A DNA stretch of 64,000 nucleotides, from NCBI GenBank assembly GCA_028023455.1, contig JAQFVV010012545.1:2376001-2440000 (forward strand). Reading direction: 5' to 3'. The translations under genes and the position numbers were made by a program. This stretch comes from Epiperipatus broadwayi. Lineage: Eukaryota > Onychophora > Udeonychophora > Euonychophora > Peripatidae. The notes below the pieces were generated by a model that searched no databases, was not told the DNA's origin, and saw only the letters and a program-made list of their open reading frames with translations. How positions within the stretch are numbered: position 1 is the first letter of the stretch; the number at the start of each line of letters is the position of its first letter. Positions 1 through 11,259 of this stretch are shown piece after piece.

Positions 1-945
1 TTATATTTGGGTAGCGGCAAAATCCCTCTCACTGACCTGAGTATATCTGGTATTTAAGTTGTTTAAACCCTGAGAAGAATAAGTTATTAATCTGCAATGT
101 AGAATTTAAATTTATGGTAAATTTTATATCTATAGTTATTTATTGTAGTTGGATTTGAGTTATGTTATATTCACTATTTTAAGAAAGTCAACCAAACATT
201 AAGGTGTAAATTGTTTCTTTTGTCTTAAAATGTATAGCTTGTTTTGACTTTATTGTGAATACTTTGGTTTTTTTAAGCTTGGAATCCCTATTTTATTTAG
301 TTTAGCTTATTATCATTTAATTCAGTATCAGTTTAGAGTTCTGGATATCATCTTCCATCATTATCATTATTCTCATCTGTCATTTCAATCTTTTTTTATT
401 TCTTCATTCTTATTTCATCCTAATTCATTATCATAATTAATTCACCATTCACTAGCTCTTATTCCATTATCATCTTAATCATTCATTAACTCTTATTCTA
501 TCATCATCTTAATCATTCATTATTCTCATACACCTTCGTTCTTTTCTTTCCCTTCTCAGACTCATTTCATTTTATTATTTAATTATTACTTATTTTCATC
601 ATTCATTTAGTCATTTACATTCTAATTTACTTATTACTTAATTTATCATTTTAATTTCATATTCATTCCATAGATCTAATTATTATTTATTTATTGGTTT
701 GATGAATATTAAATTTATTTCATAACATTTTGTTTGTAGATTTTAAAGCTAGTTTGACCAGAAGTTATTATATTCATTAATCACCTTGTAATCTTCTTTA
801 GATTTATAGTTTCATGCTAGCTTAGTTCAATAAAGAAATCATCTCTTTAGTTTAACATTTCTTTTAGGCATATATTCTTGATGATTTGGGCAGTGTAGGT
901 TACAAAGGTGGATTTAGCACCTAAAATGTGGAGCTTGATTAGTTA
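1..945. other. AT-rich non-coding stretch
   Basis: No coding potential or recognised repeat family is visible. Positions 350-680 are low-complexity T/C/A sequence built on loose TCATT and TTCAT motifs. A short imperfect duplication of a CTCTTATTC-to-CATTCATTA segment lies at about 455-522. Confidence 0.6.
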
Positions 946-984
946 CAATTGCTAGAACCAGCACTTAAAATATCTCTGTCAGGA

Positions 985-1050
985 ACCCCTCCCCAAACCC
1001 CTGACCATGGTTTCGTGCTTTGGCACTCCTCAGAGAGGTGTCAGGGTAGG
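985..1050 (-). ncRNA. Hammerhead ribozyme, type I, repeat unit 1
   Basis: On the minus strand the order is stem I 5' strand ACCTCT, core CTGAGGA (1033-1027), stem II GTGC-CAAA-GCAC, GAAA, stem III in the palindrome ACCATGGT (1011-1004), then C17 at 1003, the predicted cleavage position, and the stem I 3' strand AGGGGT. Inner stem I has 6 pairs including one G-U. Beyond an internal loop, CCC pairs with GGG in an outer helix. All core nucleotides of the HHR consensus CUGANGA...GAAA...UH are present. The minimal stem III suggests cleavage may work best as a dimer, as reported for newt and PLE HHRs. Confidence 0.8.
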
Positions 1051-1418
1051 TTCAGACACTAGATCTAAAAATACCAACCCAAAGCTAAGCACTTAGCTAA
1101 AAGTTATCTATTGAGTGGAAAATCTGAAATTTTCAGACATCTACATGTCTTCAAACCCAGCTATCCAACTCAAATAGCTATATGGGGCTAATAGATCTAC
1201 AGCCATACCATATATTAGTAGTCATAGCAATATAAAATTGCATAAGACTTTTGGCACAGACTATAAATAGTCAAAATAAGAGTCATAGATCAATTCATAG
1301 ATCACATGACCCTATCTCTTAAGTTTGTAAGTTATAAACAGTGAGGATTGCCAATTCCTCTACAAGCTTTATGATAAATGCTTAGCCAGAGCCAGCACTT
1401 AAAATATCTCTGTCAGGA

Positions 1419-1484
1419 ACCCCTCACCAAACCCCTGACCATGGTTTCGTGCTTTGGCACTCCTCAGAGAGGTGTCAGGGTAGG
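1419..1484 (-). ncRNA. Hammerhead ribozyme, type I, repeat unit 2
   Basis: This is the same motif exactly 434 bp downstream of unit 1. Core TCCTCAG on the plus strand is at 1461-1467, with identical stems II and III. Unit 2 has CCCCTCACC where unit 1 has CCCCTCCCC, which lies in the outer part of stem I, outside the core. Confidence 0.8.
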
Positions 1485-1852
1485 TTCAGACACTAGATCT
1501 AAAAATACCAACCCAAAGCTAAGAACTTAGCTAAAAGTTATCTATTGAGTGGAAAATCTAAAATTTTCAGACATCTACATGTCTTCAAACCCAGCTATCC
1601 AACTCAAATAACTATATGGGGCTGATAGATCTTCAGCTATACCATATATTAGTAGTCATAGCAATATAAAATTGCATAAGACTTTTGGCACAGACTATAA
1701 ATAGTCAAAATAAGAGTCATAGATCAATTCATAGATCACATGACCCTATCTCTTAAGCTTGTAAGTTATAAACAGTGAGGATTGCCAATTCCTCTACAAG
1801 CTTTATGATAAATGCTTAGCCAGAGCCAGCACTTAAAATATCTCTGTCAGGA

Positions 1853-1898
1853 ACCCTTCCCCAAACCCCTGACCATGGTTTCGTGCTTTGGCACTCCT
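1853..1898 (-). ncRNA. Truncated hammerhead ribozyme, repeat unit 3
   Basis: The third unit keeps GAAAC, stem III and stem II. Its 5' side is lost: only AGGA of CUGAGGA remains before the (TA)n tract at 1899. It lacks the CUG of the core and the stem I 5' strand, so it cannot fold as a complete HHR. Confidence 0.7.
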
Positions 1899-1910
1899 AT
1901 ATATATATAT

Positions 1911-3595
1911 ATTATAACGGAAATGGTTATTTGGATTGTTGCTTGATTAGATTTATTTATCTTTAATACTTTCAATTATATTTTAGACTTATTTATTATA
2001 CTTTATTTTTTTCACAACTTTGATTTTTCCTTTCATTTATTTATTTATTATACATTTTATTTTTACAGCATTTGCTTATTCTTATTTCTTATTTGTTTAC
2101 TATCAGTTTTGCTAACCGAAATATCCCAGCATAGCCTCCAACTGTATTGGGTATTGTTTATTTATTTATTTAACCAACGCCATTACAATGCAAGCAGAGA
2201 GCTAATACAGACACAAATTTAACTTCATATCTATACCCTTGACTGAACCCCAAGGCAATACGTACATATTATCTTGGCGTTATTTTTTCCGATCAAGAAC
2301 TCTCGGCTGCTGAACAACACAAACCATTTCAAAGAAATTTAACGATTGTCCAGTGCTTGCTATTTATTTTTATATAATTGGGAAATTTCACATGAACAAG
2401 CAGCACATGAATACCTTTAAAAAATCAGCATTACCCTTTAATCACTAATTACAGTTTTCCCCCCATCGTAGCTTGGTGATAGGAGAATAAAGCAAGGATA
2501 CGAAATTTAATGATAAATATGTTTAATAATAATACTCACACTTTATATAAAAAAAATACATTATAATAATAATAATAAAAAACACACACTTATAAAATAA
2601 ATGGCTATAATAAAACATATGAAAACAGATCAAATATTAAAGTTCTTAAAGTCCTGTTGATAGAGTTCTATTTTATCAAATTATTAATTGTGTATTTAGT
2701 TATGAGTAGTAACAGATTAAAATGCATGCATGCTTTTACCTAGGCTTTGTTGTAATTGTCCCATGGGTATTTCTTCCGAGCGCTTTTGATTAACTTCCTC
2801 AGTTTGTGGGGTTATTTCTCGTTCCAGTTTTGCTTGTTGATTCTTTAGGTTGAGTTTCAGTTGACAGCTACAGAAGCGGTGGTCCCTCTAGCAGGTCAGG
2901 CAAAGATCTTACATTGTGAGTCAGTGATGAGACGGCTTGAATCCAAACCCACGTCCCTTTAATGCCACTAGCCACGCACTTCTTTCATTTTCTTTGAGCT
3001 GTTGCTTCTTCAAAGTCTCTATTAGCAATGCTAGATAATAATAATGATTCTCTTACTGTCTTTCTTTTGTTCATTGTTTTGTAAATTTTTAATTAAGATT
3101 TAGATTTCCAACCAATTCTTATCATCATGTTTCTTTATTTAATTAGTGGCTTGAATGTAGGTTTAATTAATTTAGCTGTAATTATAAGCTTTTCCTTATT
3201 ATACATTTTCTTTGTCCGAGGAATTTAATTAATCCAACAGACTTTAACACCTACGGCCATATTATTTTTTATATTACATATTACATTTAATTTTTATTTA
3301 AAGTTTACAATTTATTTTTCCACATTTATGTTTTACACTTTATTTTAATTTATCACAATAGTTTTTTAAAAGAGAAAAAGAGATGCATTTCTTTATGCAC
3401 TCCCCTCCCCTTCTCTTACTATTACAAAATCCAAAGTAATTTAGACATTTGAATTTCAACTTTATCTTTTCCTTCTTTTTTTTTTAAAAAAATGTAGTAG
3501 CTAATCCATTTCACTTTTATTACTTTCTAGTAGCTAATTTATCTAATTTTATTAATAATATATACGTGTGACGATGACTTTACATGGCCGTCACA
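1911..3595 (-). repeat. 3' LTR of LTR element A
   Basis: It aligns throughout with 5969-7719, apart from one 78-bp unit it lacks and scattered substitutions. On the minus strand it starts TGTGACG-(15 nt)-CGTCACA, a perfect 7-bp inverted repeat at the LTR tip. Its other end abuts a (TA)n tract at 1899-1911. Confidence 0.8.
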
Positions 3596-4560
3596 TTACA
3601 CTCCGCCCGCTTTTGAGAATTAAAATCGGGTCGAATCTAGTCTGAGATGAGAGCTTATTTTAATTCTTTGCTTTCAACCCTTACTTCTGCTTTTATTACA
3701 TAATTTTCCACTCTATTCCGATGAGTGATGATGATGATGAGGATGACTGCAGAGAGACAGCTAGGTAAAACTACACAATTCATTCCAATCGATTTTGGCT
3801 GATCAACCAATTTAATCTCTACGCATAAGAGACCGTGGCATAACTTAACACTCTACCAAAAACATAAAAGGGTTTAAAGCATGTGAACATCAGGATATTT
3901 CTACTGCCTGTTCATCTTGTGCAAACAACAAATTCTTAATTCTTACTTTATTTATTTTATTTATTTCGAGATACTAATTCTTATTATATAGAGACACTAA
4001 TTCTTATTATATAATGAGTCCAGGATTCTTACTGGCGCTTCATTTAAAAGTTTTACCACCGAAAGCCATGCGAATCTACAGTTAGGGAAGAGACGGCTGA
4101 ATCAAGCACAAAATACGACCCAAACATAATGCATACACACACACATATATGCCTCAATCTGCAACCTCATACACCTACTAGTGATATTTATCATTTACGT
4201 ATTATCACTATTATGCGTTTATTTATTTTATTAATTCTTAACCGGCTCTTTAATGAGCCTAAATGATTCTTATTTCTAATTTTACTTTTATTTATTTGTT
4301 AATTATATCTGCATTTATAATTGACAGATTATTATATGAATAAATTATTTATAGATTTCTTTCCTTTTTTTTTTGTTATTACTTTTATTTACATTGTCTT
4401 GTTGTGCTTGACTGCACATAAACACGCATTAAGTTTATCATTGATTTTACTCCGCAAACATTATTATTTTTTTTTTGTTTATTATAGCAACTTTAATTAT
4501 TTGTTGTGAGATGATTTGCTCCACCTGTCATATGTTTTTTAAACAAAAAATTAACTTTAT
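3596..4560 (-). other. Non-coding internal region of LTR element A, with polypurine tract
   Basis: Positions 3601-3617 read on the minus strand as a purine-rich AAAAGCGGGCGGAG tract immediately before the 3' LTR, as expected for second-strand priming. The rest shows no pol homology. A short GAT repeat lies at 3720-3745 and a CA run at 4136-4148. The short ORFs here are T-rich translations without recognisable domains. Confidence 0.6.
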
Positions 4561-4627
4561 TTCTCATGATCCCATGACGTTATTATTTGATCGCACCGAC
4601 ATATCCATCCGTTTATTTTCTTTCGGC

Positions 4628-5562
4628 TTAGTTTTTGTCTGGAGGCTTTTTATCATGCCTTTTACCATACATATTTCCACTTGTACTTGGAACTGGAGCA
4701 ATGTTCCAATGTCCTCTAGAGTTGGCTTGCTCATCCGGATAATTTCGATCTGAGCCTCTTCCGGTCTGTTCGGACATTTCAGCCCCTTCTGATCTACCAG
4801 TAAACGCCTGGTTTCCTTCCCAATAATCACGATGAGGATTGTATTGCATTCTTCCTATGTGCGGATCATTGGGCTGGGGTTTAAATCCCCGATCCCCCAC
4901 CTTGTAATTAGGCCTAGTGCTGTCAAATGCATTCAGTGACTCATCAACCTGTTCGACAGTCTTTCCTTTTGTGCCTATGAGCATCTGTTCGACATTATTG
5001 CTTTCACTACTTATTTGCAAGCACTTGCTCACACTTTCTTGCTCTTTACTGTTAGCTCTTATCATCTCTGTTATATTTTCTATTTTATTTTCACCCTTTT
5101 CTACCCTCACTTCCATCTTCTCAACTGTGTTCGCTAACTGAGTTACCTCTAGTTGTATGTTTTCTATAGCCTCCATTTTCATCTTTTATTACTTCAATTT
5201 TCTCCCCTTGCTCTAACTTAACTTGCTTTATTTTCTCCAGTAGTTCCTCCTGGTGATTCAACCTTTCATTCGCAACCTTCACCTGATATGAGGTCTGTTC
5301 ACATTTTTTATTTACTTGTTCATTTTTTTGGCTAAAATTCTTACTTAGTCGTTCGTCCAACTCTTCTATCCCTCATATTTCTTTCTTCTTTTCCCCTCAT
5401 TTCTATAATCAATTGTTGCTGGCCTTCCATTATTTTCATGAGCATATCCATTATACTGTAGCTTTCTATTTTATTTTTACTATCAACCATCATCTCCACC
5501 CCGTTGCTAATTTCTATTTCGCCCACTAGAGTGTCCATTTTTGTTTTTGATCTCGTGTGCAT
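4628..5562 (-). pseudogene. Frameshifted gag-like polyprotein remnant of LTR element A
   Basis: Three overlapping minus-strand frames form one interrupted reading frame of about 310 codons. It starts at an ATG at 5562 (MHTRSK...) and shifts frame near 5350 and 5180. The first two thirds are rich in K, E, Q and N with heptad-like spacing, so probably coiled coil. The last third is polar and proline-rich with motifs such as VGDRGFKPQPNDPHIG. It ends KPPDKN followed by a stop. No CCHC zinc knuckle is seen and no pol follows. Position after the PBS, the ATG-proximal start and the coiled-coil character support a Gag N-terminal part. The role would be capsid formation, but this copy is broken by frameshifts. 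Confidence 0.55.
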
Positions 5563-5949
5563 AAAATCTATCTGACACGTACACTAACTAATCACTTATA
5601 TTTTATTCTACAGCTTTATTATTCTAACTCTCTTCTTATAGGATTATCTCACTTTACTGAATTTATATTTCACTGACACTAGGTACGTTTGTTCGAATCT
5701 CCCCGTCCCACTCACTAATCATCACTCACGCCTGCCTTCAAGACCCTTCCGCAACTGTTTCCAATTTACAACCTAACTTCCCAAATTATATCATGTTCTC
5801 TTTCTCTCCTTTTACCCTCTATTATTTTATTTTATTTCTTGCTTTTGTCTACCACCAAGCTATTTTTGATTTGTTTATTAATTATTGCACCAACTATTAA
5901 TTTTGTTATATTCGAATTCAAATGGGCTGAACTTGTAAACGTGAAAATA

Positions 5950-5968
5950 TCCCGGACTCTGGCCCCCA
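5950..5968 (-). other. Probable primer-binding site of LTR element A
   Basis: The minus strand reads TGGGGGCCAGAGTCCGGGA directly after the 5' LTR end. Its TGGGGGC...GTCCGGGA form resembles the tRNA-Pro-type PBS of retroviruses and Gypsy elements. It fixes the element's polarity as minus. Confidence 0.6.
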
Positions 5969-7719
5969 ATTATAACAGAAATGGTTATTTGGATTGTTGC
6001 TTGATTTGATTTATTCATCTTTAATACTTTCAATTATATTTTAGACTTATTTATTATACTTTATTTTTTTCACAACTTTGATTCTTCCTTTCATTTATTT
6101 ATTTATTATACATTTTATTTTTACAGATTTATTATACTTTATTTTTTTCACAACTTTAATTCTTCCTTTCATTTATTTATTTATTATACATTTTATTTTT
6201 ACAGCATTTGCTTATTCTTATTTCTTATTTGTTTACTATCAGTTTTGCTAACTGAAATATCCCGGCTTAGCCTCCAACTGTAATGGGTATTGTTTATTTA
6301 TTTATTTAACCAACGCCATTACAATGCAAGCAGAGAGCTAATACAGATACAAATTTAACTTCATATCTATACCCTTGACCGAACCCCAAGGCAATACGTA
6401 CATATTATCTTGGCGTTATTTTTCCTGATCAAGAACTCTCAGCTGCTGAACAACGCAAACCATTTCAAAGAAATTTAACGAATGTCCAGCGCTTGCTATT
6501 TATTTTTATATAATTGGGAAATTCGCACGAACAAGCAGCACATGAATACCTTTAAAAAATCAGCATTACCCTTTAATCACTAATTACAGTTTTCCCCCTG
6601 TCATAGCTTGATGATAGGAGAATAAAGCAAGGATACGAAATTTAATGATAAATATGTTTAATAATAATACTCACACTTTATATAAAAAAAAATACATTAT
6701 AATAATAATAATAAAAAACACACACTTATAAAATACATGGCTATAATAAAACATATGGAAACAGATCAAATATTTAAGTCCTGTTGATAGAGTTCTATTT
6801 TATCAAATTATTAATTGTGTATTTAGTTATGAGTAGTAACAGATTAAAATGCATGCATGCTTTTACCTAGGCTTTGTTGTAATTGTCCCATGGGTATTTC
6901 TTCCGAGCGCTCTTGATTAACTTCCTCAGTTTGTGGGGTTATTTCTCGTTCCAGTTTTGCTTGTTGATTCTTTAGGTTGAGTTTCAGTTGACAGCTACAG
7001 AAGCAGCGGTCCCTCTAGCAGGTCAGGCAAAGATCTTACATTGTGAGTCAGTGATGAGATGGCTTGAATCCGAACCCACGTCCCTTTGACGCCACTAGCC
7101 ATGCACTTCTTTCATTTTCTTTGAGCTGTTTCTTCTTCAAAGTCTCTACTAGCAATGCTAGATAATAATAATGATTCTCTTATTGTCTTTCTTTTGTTCA
7201 TTGTTTTGTAAATTTTTAATTAAGATTTAGATTTCCAACCAATTCTTATCATCATGTTTCTTTATTTAATTAGTGGCTGGAATGTAGGTTTAATTAATTT
7301 AGCTGTAATTATAAGCTTTTCCTTATTATACATTTTCTTTGTCTGAGGAATTTAATTAGTCCAACAGACTTTAACACCTACGGCCATATTGTTTTTTATA
7401 TTACATATTACATTTAATTTTTATTTAAAGTTTACAATTCATTTTTTCACATTTATGTTTTACACTTTATTTTAATTTATCACAATAGTTTTTTAAAAGA
7501 GAAAAAGAGACGCATTTCTTTATGCACCCCCCTCCCCTTCTCTTACTATTACAAAATCCAAAGTAATTTAGACATTTGAATTTCAACTTTCTCTTTTCCT
7601 TTTTTTTTTTTTAAAATTTAGTAGCTAATCCATTTCACTTTTATTACTTTCTAGTAGCTAATTTATCTAATTTTATTAATAATATATACGTGTGACGACG
7701 ACTTTACGTGGCCATCACA
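5969..7719 (-). repeat. 5' LTR of LTR element A
   Basis: Direct repeat partner of 1911-3595. It differs by a 78-bp tandem duplication and scattered substitutions, which suggests an insertion that is not very recent. The outer flank at 7720 is (AT)n, like the flank of the other LTR. Confidence 0.8.
6049..6204 (+). repeat. 78-bp tandem duplication inside one LTR
   Basis: A unit beginning ATTTATTATACTTTA and ending TTTTTACAG occurs twice head to tail at 6049-6126 and 6127-6204. The other LTR has a single copy, so the duplication arose after insertion or in one LTR only. Confidence 0.85.
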
Positions 7720-8090
7720 ATATATATATATATCATCCTAATTTGACATAATAAATTGGTTGAAAGTAAATTTCGAGAATCTATTGATTGAAGTTATATT
7801 AAATAATATTATTGCTTCAGGATATTAATGAAACCTCTGAAGAAAGTTAATTGCAAAATCCACCCTGAGTTCGAATACTGAGCATAATATCAAGAAAGGT
7901 GAAGATTGAATGAATTGGTCTAAATTGTAAGTGTAGCTAATATTTAGATATTAAATTATCTTATTTAAAATAGATGCAATCATAGATTTAATTTTTATCA
8001 CATCATTCATGGCATTCTATATGAAGACCCTAAGTTCAACTATAGTTAAATGTTATTCACCAACATTCCTTAAGGAAATCCAGACTGTTA
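7720..8090. other. Unassigned AT-rich spacer
   Basis: It begins with an (AT)n tract that flanks LTR element A. Nothing else is recognisable. Confidence 0.5.
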
Positions 8091-8245
8091 CGGTCTTTAG
8101 AAAAATTTAACTTTATTTAAATATTGTAAATACATTCAACTGCCAGTAATAGCATATCAAACAGTGTAGTATATGCACAATGTTTTGAGAGGTATTATTC
8201 TCCCTTCTTGAAGTGTTGCTGTTGTGACCATTGACAGTACTAGAA

Positions 8246-8319
8246 TGAGATTCGAATCTGGACTCTTAAATTCTTGAATATTGAATTTTAAGATAAAGCT
8301 CTAACTAAGAGCCATCCTT
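8246..8319 (-). other. tRNA-like module in PLE 3' region (copy A)
   Basis: On the minus strand an A-box-like GGCTCTTAGTTAGAGC is followed, about 45 nt later, by a B-box-like AGATTCGAATCT. The spacing and a possible long variable arm resemble a class II tRNA. The same module occupies the same position in the other three family copies. Confidence 0.55.
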
Positions 8320-8419
8320 CCAAAGCTAACAGTCAATAGAAATTTAATATACTTATCTATGAGATTCCTTATAATTTCTCAATTTTTACCTATGAACAAA
8401 GTTGATTAGTGGTTTTCAT

Positions 8420-8785
8420 ACACTATGTATAGTCACACTAGGTTGGTTTATGGGATTGTTTGCCACTGTCATGTGAGCAGCTTCCTTAAATGTTCTTTGT
8501 ATTTTTTCTATTCAACACATGTATTTTCCCAATTGAACATATGTTCACTGGTACATACATGGTCTATTACCTTAGACACCTCTATTTTCTCATTTTTAAT
8601 CATCAGTTTGTATTCTTGCAAGCACTTTTTAATGGGATGGCAGGTCTCATTAATATACATTCTTTTACCTTCACATTCTTTTTCATAGATGCAGTTTTTC
8701 TTTCAGCATTTCAAATTTAGGCTTTGTAGATGTTACAATTTCTTGTAGTGTCATATGGCTCTGGAAAGCTGTTCCAATATTGATG
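8420..8785 (-). pseudogene. Degenerate GIY-YIG endonuclease of PLE copy A
   Basis: The minus strand contains the remains of the PLE C-terminal endonuclease. It has a Cys-rich region followed by ETCHPIKKCLQEYK, matching the YIGET...CLQE block in the better copy at 12.1-12.4 kb, then a region equivalent to TDVSKVADH and the MFNWEN segment. Stops and frame changes interrupt it. In an active element this domain would nick target DNA for priming. Confidence 0.65.
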
Positions 8786-9115
8786 TAGATAATACATTTG
8801 CTGTATGGCCACATGGTGAAACACTACTACAAACTTTCTAGAAACACATCAACAACATATCCCCTTCAATTGAATTCACAATAGAATCAGAACAAGAACA
8901 AAAATTGTCATTCTTAGATGTTCTTTTGACAAAACTCCCTCATGGCAAAATCAAAAGTACAGTTTACTGAAAACCCAGACATACAGGAAAATATCTAGCC
9001 TATACATCCAATCACATTGGAAATATGAAATTATACCATCACTATGGATCAGAGCAAAAAAAGTTTGTTTAGAAAGCAGTGATTTGAAAAAAGAAAAGAT
9101 CTATATTTTGACAGT
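8785..9115 (+). pseudogene. PLE reverse transcriptase C-terminal fragment, inverted relative to its endonuclease
   Basis: The plus strand starts at the RT catalytic region with a damaged VDDTF motif (FDVDNTF). It continues with the conserved HINNISPSI and FLDVL segments, the latter followed by KLPHGKIKSTVY and then a KPRHTGKYL-like block. At least three in-frame stops are present. The same protein region occurs at 41.56-41.77 and 37.3-37.6 kb. It begins mid-domain because of the 5' inversion junction. Confidence 0.7.
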
Positions 9116-9120
9116 CAGTC

Positions 9121-10950
9121 TTAAACGACAGCCATAAAGATGGCTGCAAGCATAGTTGCAGCCCAAACAAATGTACGTATTATAATAAAAGAAGTGGTCT
9201 GTGCAGGTATATTTTCTCTGTTGCTTACACACACAATATATTGTAAATAAATAGGATGAATGGTGATAATACGCTTATAAATAAACAAATGCAGACACCA
9301 CATGTAGGTATGTATTTTGCTGTTAATAAATGCTATATATTTTTATTTATTTATATGAATAAATATGGTAAGGGATTAAAGAAATTATTGCGGGAAACTG
9401 AAATGTATTTGCAAGTAACCCATCAGTAAACATGTTTTATTTTGATTTTATTTTAGATTCTCAAATGTTGTATTTTTTTTTCTGTTGCTTGTTGAATATT
9501 CTTTTTGGAAAACTTAAAAACAATTTTTATGTGACAACAAGTATACAGTTTAAGTTTTATAATTTTTTTTTTAGAACTTAATGTTCATGACCGCAGGCAA
9601 GCCAATGACCTCTTTCTTTTATTGTATAATGTTTTTGGAAAAAAAATGTAGAAATTGTATCAGTGGTCATTCGGCTTGACACCTACTCAAAATTATTTAA
9701 TTAAATAAATGTGATTTTATTTTATTGTTTAAAGAAATCAAGGGATTGGAATTTAAATGGTCTGTGAAATTCTGAAATTAATTAAAAGATAAAGTTATCG
9801 TAAGACAAATTTTTTTTCCCCAAGGGGATAGCTAAAATTGAATCCATTGTTTGGACTTAAATAATTAAAAACGGGGATTAATAATTTAATTAAAAACAGA
9901 AATGTAAAAGCAATAACTTGTGGAGGGGATGAGAGAATACACCCTGTAATGGGGGGATGTATAAAGGCTGGTCAGGTGAAATTGGGATAATTATCTTGGA
10001 TATATTCATTCATACTCACATGGTCACTCTTACTCATTCTCTTTTGGTTAGCAGTATAGTTTTTGGAGTGTACTGATGGAAAAGCGGAATTATTAGTGTA
10101 AAAAAATATTTTTTTGTAATGCTGAACAAGTGGAAGAGTTATTAATAGCTGAACCTATTTTGAAAGGTGCAGACCAAGAAATATAAGATTTATTGACTAT
10201 AAAAGAAAAATACAAATGAAATTATTATTGTGAGATATATTTCCTGATAAGTATTAACCGAAAGGAGACAAAATACTGCCCAATTAAATAAAGAAGAAAG
10301 GAAGCAACTCGTAAGAAATTTAGAGATTCAAACTGGAACATTTTTAATGTGAAGCACCACACAGGTCAGACACAACGTTCAAGAACAAAAGAAAGTGAAA
10401 TTTAAGCTAATGTTTTATATTGCTAAGGGAATGTAATCAAGATTTATTCGTGATATAACAATGGACATGGAGTAGAAGACCAAGTTTGGTACATTCGCAC
10501 CGCTCGAAGATCTACATAGCCATCCAATGATGTGACTTTCTATTTCTTAAAGTGTAGCTGCTATAGACAATTTGTCAACTTCCATCAAAGCCCTGTTTAA
10601 TAATCACCTGCACAGCAGATATATATCGCCCTCAAAATCCTAACCCGGAGAAGAACGAGGCCTTCGAGAAGTATTATTTATGTTTTTATATCTATTTTTG
10701 TGTCTTATTACTAGTAATTCATTATTTTACTAATAATTGCTATTATTAAATGAACCAATGAATTGTGCAATTCAGTTATAAATATTTCTTTTGTAATTTT
10801 AACGTAAAGGTATACGTAATTCATTGGAGTATCTAAATAAATTATAAAAAAAAGAAAAGAGAAAGCAAATATGTATTTCAATATTTCAAAACAGTTAAAT
10901 AGAAATAATTGGGTGGTTTGGTCATTGGATGTATGTATTTCGCCTTGAAA
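9121..10950. other. Unassigned AT-rich region
   Basis: No long ORF, RNA gene or clear repeat is recognised. Positions 10190-10660 are slightly less T-rich, but no exon can be argued for from sequence alone. Confidence 0.5.
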
Positions 10951-10956
10951 TAATAG

Positions 10957-11241
10957 TAAATTTATTCCATCCGCTACATGCAGGATTGTTTTCATAAGGA
11001 ATAAAAGTGTGTAAGAAAGTGTTCCAAATAATTATTATTGTCCACTACGTGCTGGACTCATATTATGGAACTTTTAAGATTCAAATTGTAGTTGAGCATG
11101 AGTTTGTTCCCTTAATAAATTTATTCCATCTGCTATATGCAGAATTGTTTCCATAAGGAATAAAAGTGTAAGAAAGTGTTCCAAATAATTATTATTGTCC
11201 GCTATGTGCAAGACTCATATTATGGAACTTTTAAGATTCAA
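10957..11241 (+). repeat. 159-bp tandem duplication
   Basis: The segment TTATTCCATC to CTTTTAAGATTCAAAT occurs twice (from 10962 and from 11121) with about 8 differences. It contains no ORF. The two copies are diverged enough to be an old local duplication. Confidence 0.85.
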
Positions 11242-11259
11242 ATATCATTAACTCATGGC

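Larger units (their letters stand above)
957..1898 (-). mobile_element. Retrozyme-like tandem repeat with 434-bp units, each carrying a hammerhead ribozyme
   Basis: The segment GCACTTAAAATATCTC recurs at 961, 1395 and 1829, giving an exact 434-bp period. There are two complete units and a truncated third. The two complete units look almost identical by eye. No ORF is present. The minus strand of each complete unit holds a type I hammerhead core: CUGAGGA, a 4-bp stem II, then GAAAC with a very short palindromic stem III. Tandem short repeats bearing such HHRs are the hallmark of metazoan retrozymes, which give rise to small circular RNAs and are mobilised in trans. Mobilisation here is inference. 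The third unit ends inside the HHR core where a (TA)n tract and an LTR element begin. A diverged single copy lies at 16.15-16.54 kb on the opposite strand. Confidence 0.75.
1911..7719 (-). mobile_element. LTR retrotransposon A (Gypsy-like), minus strand, gag remnant only
   Basis: Two long direct repeats (1911-3595 and 5969-7719) bracket a 2.37-kb internal region. Polarity is minus. Reading on that strand, the LTR begins TGTGACGG or TGTGATGG. A primer-binding-site-like TGGGGGCC segment follows the upstream LTR. A polypurine tract (AAAAGCGGGCGGAGTG) precedes the downstream LTR. Frameshifted gag-like ORFs start about 390 nt after the PBS. No protease, RT or integrase is visible, so the copy is internally deleted or non-autonomous. 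(TA)n lies on both outer flanks. The PBS and PPT pattern resembles Gypsy-type elements; the family is inferred from these signals, not from pol. Confidence 0.8.
8095..9120 (-). mobile_element. Penelope-like element copy A, with its 5' part inverted
   Basis: From 8785 down to 8095 on the minus strand lie a degenerate GIY-YIG endonuclease region, a tRNA-like segment and a PLE terminal region. The same order is seen at 12.0, 34.8 and 39.1 kb. From 8785 upward on the plus strand lies the end of a PLE reverse transcriptase. RT and endonuclease therefore read outward from a junction near 8785. This is the layout of a 5' inversion, as produced by twin priming in target-primed reverse transcription. 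Confidence 0.75.

Noticed and set aside
8425-8720. Plus-strand hydrophobic ORFs opposite the PLE endonuclease (also at 35.1-35.4 and 39.5-39.9 kb)
   Set aside because: They are antisense shadows of the degenerate GIY-YIG frame; the real reading is on the minus strand.
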